A stretch of 64,000 nucleotides of DNA from Amphiduros pacificus. Taxonomy: Eukaryota; Annelida; Polychaeta; Phyllodocida; Hesionidae. Location: contig OX439008.1 of NCBI GenBank assembly GCA_949316495.1, positions 37,903,822-37,967,821 of the forward strand, given 5' to 3'. Shown here piece by piece: positions 54,054-64,000 of this stretch (position 1 is the first letter of the stretch; the number at the start of each line of letters is the position of its first letter). The position numbers were made by a program, and so were the translations under genes. The notes beneath the pieces are model-generated. The model ran no database searches. It was not told the DNA's origin and worked only from the letters and a program-made list of their open reading frames with translations.

Positions 54054-55799
54054 GGAACAATAGTACATTAATTCATAATTTGCAAAGCAAACAAATTAAA
54101 ATAATCATTCTACTATCAAGAGGGTGATTTAATCATTTCATAGCACAATTCATCAATGTATTGCGTTGGTCATTCTACACTAAATCTGATCTATCTATTC
54201 CTTATCATAGATTTATGGAGCCTGAGATAGCAAACTGTCAAGGTGTTATTAGAATCTGATACCTGAGGTGTGTATAACATGGTATGCTATTCCACTGTAT
54301 CAGGGTCGGCCTGGTACTATGAGGGGAGTGAGGCAAGCTCTGCAGACTACCTACACATGATCCAATACTTCGAAAATATATACCATCATTAATTAATGAA
54401 ACCAATTGCGGTTAACACCAAATGGTGAGCACAAAGTGATCACCAAATTAACAAAATATCTAAAGAATATATTGTCTATCTTTTCATTGATGGATTTTGA
54501 ACCTAGAATTTAACCAGGCTGCTAGGATGGCCTTAAAATATAGATGTTTTCTATCATCTGTATATTCATTAGCTTATCTGTATCTCAGCTTATTTTCACA
54601 TGGCAATGTTCGCCTATGCTAATTAAAACATACTTCTGTCAATGTGGAACGTTTTCCATTTTAACAGGATGTAAATTAAATAAAACAGCTCACCATAATT
54701 ACATTTATGTATGCTTGACATTCAGTTTTCCTTTTTAGCCATGTTTTAGAGGTAAATATTGAGTTGGGTTTTTTTACTGCATGTAGTTTTTGTGGGGGAA
54801 AACATAAATAATTGTATAATGCTTTTTTGTTTGTTTTTTTAATATTATGCAATTCTTTTTTCTTGTACATACATGTGCATTTTTATTTTTCATCTACACT
54901 TTAAGAAACTCAATACGACACATATCCGTGAGCGGCTTGCTTCTATGATGTGAGAGATGCTTTATGTGGGATGTTTGATGTTGATCAATTGTTGCAATTA
55001 AAAGTAACGGTCACAGGCGTCCTAAAATCAACCATATTTTATTACAACCACATATGCCTCTACACACGGCTCATTCATGTTATCAATATGGAAAATATGG
55101 TCCCTTTTATATTTATGAAGGAAATCTTCCAATATGGGGAAATGAGAACTAACATTTGCTTTGAGGATGAATTACTTAAGCTCTATTTGCAAGGTTGCTC
55201 TTTGACAAAATCAGATATTCTTTGAACATAATGTTTCTCCTTTGTGGTACTTCTGTTTGCATTACAAATATATGTATGATAGAAATCATGTATAACATTT
55301 TGTGAAGATCTGAAAATATGGCCTGAGGGTTACAGGTTATCCAAATATGAGTCATTTCTAAGGGGAGGGGAAATGGAAGCTCTTTGGCCTTGTCGCCCCA
55401 GGTGATAATTTCTGGACCTTCTTTGATTCACATCTCCTCACGAATGGATAATAATTGAAAACACGTTATTTATTACAGACAATATCATTTGATGCACAGA
55501 TCAAATGATATTGAATTCTAAAGTGTTTTTTTTTCAATATTAAGTTGTAGCCATCAATTATCAAAGGTCTACAATGAATTACTGCATTGTATACCAGTCT
55601 AGCTGCCTGGGAAGAAGTGATGCAGACTCTTTGTATGGATATTATGAACATTAGTTGCTGTTAAGATCAATGTGTATATGAATAACCTTATTAGACTACC
55701 ATCTGCCAATTTGTGCTGAACTGATCCACATTTGCGATTGGAAATCTAAGTTGTACTTTATTAAGAAGTAATCTATATTATATCTGGAGAAAGCATGCT
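54054..55799. other. No recognised gene
   Basis: Nothing recognised. Confidence 0.4.
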
Positions 55800-55898
55800 G
55801 ATGAGTACGTCAGAATGCACATATATGATTGGCAATGTCAGAATGCACATATATATGATTGGCAATGTCAGAATGCACATATATATGATTGGCAATGT
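55800..55898. repeat. 31-bp tandem repeat, three copies
   Basis: gtcagaatgcacatatatat then gattggcaat is repeated three times; the first copy is two bases shorter. Confidence 0.93.
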
Positions 55899-56599
55899 GT
55901 TACACGTTGACAAATCTCATTCCATTTAATTATGGTTTCCTTTCTTACCATCCTCCTATGTTTCAAAGCATGCCCGAGTCTAAATTGATTGATATTTCCT
56001 TTTAATATCAATGTCTAAGGTAACGTGCAAGATTACGTTTACGTTGCGTTGTAAATCGATGATCATTGCTGCAACAATTGGCACAGGTCAAGTATGTTTC
56101 ACTACTCAAAAGCAGACAATTGCATAAATTTCTCTTTTGACAATTTTCAACTTCATTTAAATAGATGTGGAAAACGGATAAGAGCATGTTTTATTTTTCT
56201 TTGTAGCTGTTTTGATTTATGATTTTGATCCAAGCCGAGGGCTTATAATGAATCTTAATCATATTACATAATCTATAACTTATCGGATCCTACCAGCATC
56301 GGAAGGAGAGTGACAACTCAGTGGTTTGGAATCATTATTAATGAATGGACATTATAACAACATTTTGCACCAAATAAGCACAACCTTATTGGATTTAAAC
56401 AATGCATCTTTCCACCCGAGACAGGTTCCATTTGGAATCTTAGTAAACTGATACTATAAATTGTTCAAACAAATGACAAACCGCAGTTGTTATTGATTAC
56501 ATAGAAATATGATCTCGCTTATGTTTCATCCTCGATGCAATCACAGTATCCATATGTGGTTATGTAAATAGGCATCGGAAAATAATACTGGAGGGAAGT
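55899..56599. other. No recognised gene
   Basis: Nothing recognised. Confidence 0.4.
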
Positions 56600-56850
56600 C
56601 GACTTGGTCTCCAATAGCGCAGTAATCACGACCAGTCTGGAATCGAGAAAAGAAGCTTTCATGCCCTTCACCCTACCGGACAAAGCAGATACCGGTCCAT
56701 TAAGTCTGAATCATCAGAACAACTATTTGAGCACGCTTCGAGCAGGTCTCTACTGTCATCTCTCTGAATTGATGGGACTAAGCAATGCTTCTCTGGTTGG
56801 TTCACACTTTTTTGTGAAGATAGTCCTCACAACAACACAACATAGCAACA
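56600..56850 (+). repeat. Diverged duplicate, copy 2 (partner at 47400-47660)
   Basis: gtaatcacgaccagtctgg, cggacaaagcagataccggt, ccattaagtctgaatcatcag and cttttttgtgaagatagtcc match the partner. The plus-strand 84-codon frame over it is not shared as a clean frame with copy 1, so coding is unlikely. Confidence 0.65.
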
Positions 56851-56880
56851 CAGCATAATCAAATATGTTTAAATCTAACC

Positions 56881-57894
<1,014 letters not shown>

Positions 57895-57897
<3 letters not shown>

Positions 57898-60639
57898 GTC
57901 AGATAGAAGCCTGTCACTGGGACCCAATACCCTACCTCTTTCGAAGATTGACTGGGAACCTTTCTTTAGATTATCACATAGACATAACAACACGAACAAT
58001 GACCTTCAAAGACCAGTCATGGAGCATTGCCTGGAGTAAGGCACAAGATATCCCCTTTCTCGACCATCATTTTGCTAAATGCAAGTTAAAAAAGTTTTGA
58101 TTGTGCCAATTATGCATGCTGCCCACCAGGAAATAGACGTGTAAAATTGCACCTCTCCGGGGAATTAGAGCCTGATTAAATAGTGCAATTTCCATCCATT
58201 GAACAGTTCAATAATGTATATTGGTTTGCTGATATGGTGTGTTTAACGCACCGTGCTTATGTACCTAGTCATGCGGTTCAATTCAAAACATTGTGAAGAC
58301 CTATGATGCTGCAGGAGCTAACACTCCCAAAGTCCCATGATACTTTCGCCTATTCATATAAAGTTCTAAAGCAAAGAGTATTTTTTATATTTTTTTATCA
58401 TTCATTTCAGATTTTCAAATTCTATCTTTGCAAGGTTATATCTTTCGAAACATACACGGAATATTTAGAACACAATCAGGGGACAATCTAAGCAAACCAG
58501 TGGTATCACAATTATGAAACTGTATGACCTGATATATAAGGAGCATATATCTAAAATCCCATTAAATAACTCATCATCCCAGTGTCCCAAGGATATGATG
58601 ACACTCATTACACCATCCCAGTATAAGACATTCGATATATCCTAGTATATAATTAACATGAATCTTGCGGAAATGCTCATCCTGAACATGCTAAAACCTT
58701 GCATGTTATATAAATGGATGACATAAATAAATCAGTGGCGATATTACAGCACTGTGCATTTGACAACACTATAAGAATCCCCACCCTGTGTTCAGAGACA
58801 GGTGCACTTCATTCTGCACATGATGTACTATAATAATATTAACCCACCTGCTTCTGCTTTGTCTTATCTCCACAGTGTGTTGATATGTACGTGTTGGTTT
58901 GATTCTGGCTGCGGCACTGTGTGTTTTTATCTATATGCATTCATGTGTTGTATAACGTGGTTGTTCCCTCATCACGCGCAGCTAATATTCGCGTATGTAT
59001 GGCTGTTACTTCCTGTCATATACAGAGGCTGTGAGCGCTGTGAGCTTATATGTGTGGAGCTGCTCTGCTCAGCCAGGCTAGTCTGCTCAGCCACCGTAGG
59101 CCTCTCTATCTCCGCATCTTGCTGTACTCAGTGAGTGAATGCTTCAGATGCGGCAAGTGGTTTGTGTCTCTTGGAGGCCGTGTTGGGTTGTTTGCATGTT
59201 AGGCTGCCTCAACAGTGGAGCAGTTTTATTGCCACAAAGCCGGATAAGCTCTTGTAACTGCACGCTTTATGCTTCCTGTGAATGCCACTGCCAAGCCTGG
59301 TGGCTGGGCAGACAGAGCTGGCCACGAGGGGTCCCTCTCCTTGTCTATCTGGGCATGCGACGGTCCCTATCCACACAAGGCAAAGTGCACATCCCTGTAG
59401 CCGTCTACACCTTAGTTATATCCCATCTGCTCCCAACTCATACTTACCTCGGCAATGTTAACTTCTGCTTACATCATAAATCACTCCCGGCAAAGAGCAC
59501 TCCGCCTCTTTTCAAAGTGTAAATCGCAATCTGCCCATGTTTAATGGTAAGAGTAAGCATCTATGTTACATTATGTGCCATAAATGGCAGCCTGTTGAAT
59601 AGGATAGAATCTAGACCTAGCCTTCTGAGGGAATACAGCTAGGCCTGAGTGGCACCGATAAGGGGTGAGTTGGCACTGTGAGTTGGCAATGTTTGCATAT
59701 CAAACCGCCTGGGAGAGCTTGATAGGATAGTACAAACATTAAAATATGGAAGCTGTGAAACTGACCCAATTGCTTAATAGATTACTTGTTATCACAACCA
59801 CAGAGTTTATCAAATTTGCCTTACACTGCACGTTCACTGTGAAGAGGAGTGTGAAATATGAGTTCCCTGTAATTGACAAACTCTGTAATGGTCATTTCCT
59901 GAAGGCTTCAATCGATCTGGAGATGAATGGTCTGGACGATAATGTCAATATAATTCACTTGTAATCCTTCGAATCGGATCTGAGCTGAAGACGTTATTTC
60001 TCTTCCATCAGTTTAATATCTCTCTCAGTTCCATTTTATTTGGCTAAGTCGCTGGGTTAAGTCTTGGTGTCACTGGCCGAATCAGGGGATTGACATAGCC
60101 AGCTGTACTGAAATGTTGCCCAAATAAGACAATGGGAAAATTCTTTCTGTTTTAGCTGAATTTCATCTCAAGACCTTGGTTTCTGGCATGTATGCCTTCT
60201 TGACTTGGTTTGCTTAGACTTATACCTAAGCCTGCTGACCAGTATCTATACTTTTTATAAAGAGCATTCTATGGCTGTGAAAAATAAAGTGCTGATCTGT
60301 GGGATTCTATACCAGAATAAGTGTTATTTGCAAATATGTGTGGCATCTAGGATAGGTATACCCTCCAAAACAGGACTTCTTTATTACATCAGTCCCTGCA
60401 ACCAAAGGAAAAAAAGGTGCGCACTGGAATGCCTGCAAGACATGACTATTCAAAAAGATCTCTCTGTGAACTAATTGACAATTCACACAGATTCTTATTG
60501 GTTAGCATCTGGGCCCGCCAATTATTGCAGGTCGTGATCTGAAATTGGTCAATTCTGTTTGTATATTTTGGTGGGCATGACTCATTGCAAGAATGGACAT
60601 GACAATGCCGATAGAGGTACTGAGAACTACCGATGTAAT
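57895..60639. other. No supported gene
   Basis: Two adjacent plus-strand frames (58802-59134 and 59139-59522) are Cys- and Leu-rich, with no recognised domain, splice context or start context. I treat them as chance. Confidence 0.4.
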
Positions 60640-60649
60640 TTTGTTTGAT

Positions 60650-60950
60650 TGATTGCAGTTTTACATCACTTTCCACATTATTTCAGTCATTTCATGATGA
60701 GACTTACTTGAAACCGATATAGTGCTGCCTCACTGAATTGTCATGTCGCAGGTCCTTGACATGACAACCCGCCTGGTCACAGATTTACAAGGACAATGGA
60801 TTAACCCTTTAGGCACGGACCTCAGCTCATATGTAAAATTGTATCATGAATTCAATCTCGGCATGGCCGGGGATCGAACCCATGACCATTGGATCACCAT
60901 AGAGGAACTGGTTCTAATAAACTGGCACTCTAACCAGCTGCGCCACGGCC
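60650..60950 (-). mobile_element. tRNA-derived SINE, second good copy
   Basis: Highly similar along its length to 14731-15043 and in the same orientation. The minus-strand head has GCCGTGGCGCAGCTGGTTAG and GGTTCATGGG, then TTCGATCCCCGG-type B box with small changes. No clear target-site duplication could be seen. Confidence 0.88.
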
Positions 60951-61019
60951 CCATCAGCGAGAATGAGTGACATAGCGCATGCAATGGGTTTAGAAGTGGG
61001 AAGAACGGACGTCCAGTAA

Positions 61020-61148
61020 TGCCTCAGTCACATTTGCGCCGATTTCAGTAAAGATGCCCGGCGGATGGGTATTTTTTACGAAATCGGCAGGCAGTTCAGA
61101 TTGCCGTGCGGGCACCGGGAGATCATCGGTGCAAATGTGACTGGGGCA
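61020..61148. mobile_element. 129-bp miniature inverted-repeat element
   Basis: 24-bp terminal inverted repeats, 61020-61043 (tgcctcagtcacatttgcgc) and 61125-61148, differ at two positions. TAA directly flanks both sides (61017-61019 and 61149-61151), as in PIF/Harbinger-type insertions. An inner inverted pair (gatttcagtaaa ... tttacgaaatc) adds a second hairpin. Confidence 0.8.
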
Positions 61149-64000
61149 TAAGCACCCTGCAGAGCACTTTCAGTGATATTCAATATTGGCCGTGTTTGAC
61201 TTCCATTCACCAAATCAACCAGACATAATGCCATTTTTTCAAAAAAAAAAAAAAAAAAATTGTATTTAAAGGAAATGGGCATGAAATTATCCAAATAGTA
61301 AAAGGGATCAAAGGCCATTTTAATGATTGGCCACTTTAAGTGATGTGTTTCATAGACATATTCATAAAAGGATTTCACTAACTTCCTCATATTGTTGAGA
61401 AAAATCAAATACATGAAAATGTTTAGAAATACATCAGCTACTGAATGTTATAACCCAATTGACTCTACGTTCAATATACTTTTTATTATATTTTTTTCAA
61501 AAATTTCTATTCATGACTAATTTTCTCATATTTTTCAGGGAATATTTCTTCTTTGTTATGTATTATTATGATAAGAGCAACTTATTGCTGATTATTTTCT
61601 AAAATTAGATTAATATTTAATTTATCTCATACCTCAAAAATAAATGTGAGGTCAAATTAAAGTCTGTCAATTTGTCACTTATGTAACTCTACCGATTTAA
61701 GCTATTTTTAATCATTTTTGCTTAATGATAAATCTTGAAATTGATGGACTTTTTTTTCAATTTCTTTTTAGTATTAATGTGTTTTTCTGTGCAGTTTTCT
61801 ATATATTTTCATAAACTAACCCCCAATAAGCTGGCATTTTTATATTATTTAAAAAAAACTTAGTATTATTGTATTTTCCTCTGTTTTCCCTTATAGATTG
61901 ATCACAAAACTATAAATTACTTTCAAATTGTTAATTATGAACAGATTTTGATGATTAAGGACCCCACAAGCTCGTATTTGAAAGATGTAGATGATAGGAT
62001 AACAAAAAATGTAGATCTTGTGGAAATAGGCTTTCTATTTTCAAGGTCATTGAAAGGTCACTTCAAGGTCACTGGCAATATTTGATCAAAATAACCTAAG
62101 AAGGTTGACATTCGATCACATATCATTTGTAGATGTATATTGAGTAGTAAAAACGTTATATCCCTATGTCTGCCATTTCTAGTGATGGGAGCCTCGCTTG
62201 TAATGCAGACAAGTTGTCGTAAGATGTGAGCAGATTGCCGACACAGCAGGGTGGTTTTATGCCTGTGTGCCAGATAATCACTTGGCAAAATATTCAAAAA
62301 CAAAGTAATCGATCTGCTTTCAGGTGTCATCAGTGAGATGGCAATGGGATGCTCTTTATAGACATTTTTGTCGCACCTCCACAACATGTCTGATCATTGT
62401 CACTCAAACTGGCAAAGTCCTAACTGAGTGTAATCACACATTCATCAAGGCCCAAAGGTTTTATTATGGTATTGTTTTATCAGTCTGTAAAAATGACAAA
62501 GATCTCAGACATTTGAAAAATGGATGTGCTTACTATTCCTTAAATGTTTATTAACTAAATCTAGGAAAGAATTACATTAAACTACTCACTTCCATATTTG
62601 GTAACATTCGTTCTGGAGAATGTGAACATTAGTTTGATGGAATGATTAATCAACATGTTGGAAATATGGGATTGATGTAGAATGTCTTGGGCATTTGGAG
62701 GGGCAGAGGTGTTCCCATTGTTAAGGAAACAGATATGCCTATATCTTGATGTCCATTTTACTTGGAAGTTTCATTTTTGAGGTCTTATTGCTGATTTTCC
62801 ATGGTAGAAACCCATACAAAGTTTGTTATATATTCTAAATATTTAATGATATTCAACCTTTGAGACTATCCTTTCAAGAACTTTTGAGACTATCCTTTCA
62901 AAACATACAAAAAGGTGATAAATGCTCATCATACAATACTGGAAATGTGAGGGAAATATATATTTCGACAGTGCCCATATACTCAAGAAGAATGTGCTAT
63001 TGGTGTGTGCCGTGTGCATTTATCCACACACTTTTACCTTTCCTATTATGACTTTTTCTGTCTTACATCTAGATTTTCACAACTTGGTTAGGTGCTTTAC
63101 TTCATCTGGTGCTTTTGCAAAAATCTATTTAAATATTTTAACGGTTAAAATGTATAATTGTGACCAACTTTCCTCTTCTTGTTGTTGTCGTCTGCTCATG
63201 CCCTGTGCACACTCTTCACAGCGGTGAGTGACAACCACTGGTCAGAGTGTTAGCCCATGTGGGAATGTGGCTTTACAAATGATATTAATGAGGTCAACTG
63301 AACATTGATGGAATATTGCTACAGCCTTTTGTAATTTGTAAATTTTAATTTTGACTAATAAGGAATAAATTCTATGTCCCCCCTGCCTCTTGTTTTTCCA
63401 GCGTTTCCATTCAGAGCTGAAAGAACAAGCCGATTGGGGCAGGAGATACTAAGTTTGAATCAAGCAAAGCTTTCATGAAATAACAGAGGTAACAGGAACC
63501 TTTACAGAGATTTGTGGTATGTTTAAATGGTAGTGACCACGAAACGATGATACAAACAAGTTATCTCTGTGAAATCAACTAAGATTCATCTATCACGGTT
63601 TTTGTGTTTTGCTGAAAAGTACTTAATGTGTGAAATGTATGTGGTACTGGATGTACTCATGTGAAATCAATGTGGTCACGTGTGCACAAGCAGTTGCTTG
63701 CACGTTATCAATGGTCAGCTAAACAGCGTTTGTTGGTAATGTGTCCAATGGACGATATTATAACTCATCTACTTTCAAATGGCACAGAAATTAATGTAAG
63801 GGAAATATGATGGGTAATATGATTTGACCGTATAGTCTAGGGTATAAATATTTATATTTTGCAAGGAAAAGTGCTTAAAAATCTCTTTTTCTGAATGCTT
63901 TATACATGTAGACCATTACTTCTGTTCATATTTTTGATAAGTATAGTTATCATTGAAATACATCTGTATAGATTGCCTACTCATAAACTATAAACAAAGT
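61149..64000. other. No recognised gene
   Basis: AT-rich. A 22-bp direct duplication (tttgagactatcctttcaa) at about 62861-62902. No exon or mobile element could be supported. Confidence 0.4.

Noticed and set aside
59440-59460. U1 snRNA start (atacttacct)
   Set aside because: Only the first ten bases match; the following stem-loop sequence of U1 is absent.
58802-59522. Cys-rich membrane-like protein in two adjacent frames
   Set aside because: No splice or start context and no recognisable domain; composition reflects a GC-richer patch.

Overview
This is a 64 kb piece of AT-rich animal nuclear DNA. It has spliced GT-AG exons, long introns, tRNA-derived SINEs, a LINE fragment, a decayed hAT transposase, long AT dinucleotide tracts and an unusually dense set of minisatellites. 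The repeat types and the receptor sequence suggest an invertebrate, most likely a lophotrochozoan such as a mollusc. That placement is an inference, not proven.

The only gene resolved in full lies on the minus strand at 25460-38161. It encodes a 424-residue Cys-loop (pentameric) ligand-gated ion channel subunit of the glycine-receptor/GluCl anion-channel class. Eight coding exons join in perfect phase and give a signal peptide, ligand-binding domain, both disulfide pairs, a PAR anion-selectivity motif before M2, M1-M4 and a stop just after M4. An acceptor site directly before the ATG shows that at least one non-coding 5' exon lies further upstream; I could not find it.

The most striking feature is where the repeats sit inside this gene. 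The 3' end of coding exon 2, together with its splice donor, has been copied about 20 times into the start of intron 2. Eleven of the extra copies are spaced by exactly 63 bp, keep the exon's reading frame open, and repeat the donor in the same phase. Intron 1 holds a 1.7 kb array of a 30-bp unit that, on the gene's sense strand, looks like a branch point followed by CAG. Intron 6 holds a recent 220-bp duplication, and intron 2 a LINE reverse-transcriptase fragment.

Layout: 1-2337 has no recognised gene; 2338-4750 is a 24-bp minisatellite; 4.9-6.2 kb has unrecognised exon-like patches on the minus strand; 7.7-11.1 kb holds 44-, 46- and 22-bp tandem arrays; 12.2-15.0 kb holds SINEs; 15.45-18.92 kb is a decayed composite element bounded by inverted arms and containing hAT transposase and a CXC-type cysteine motif; 19-25.4 kb has small repeats and the receptor 3' flank; 25.46-38.16 kb is the receptor gene; 40.9-41.1 kb is an AT/TATATG tract; 42.6-43.5 kb is a 54-bp array next to a foldback element; 44.7-56.9 kb contains three diverged copies of a block carrying the same 33-bp satellite; 56.9-57.9 kb is AT tracts; 60.6-61.15 kb is a SINE and a small inverted-repeat element. 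The rest shows no gene I can support.
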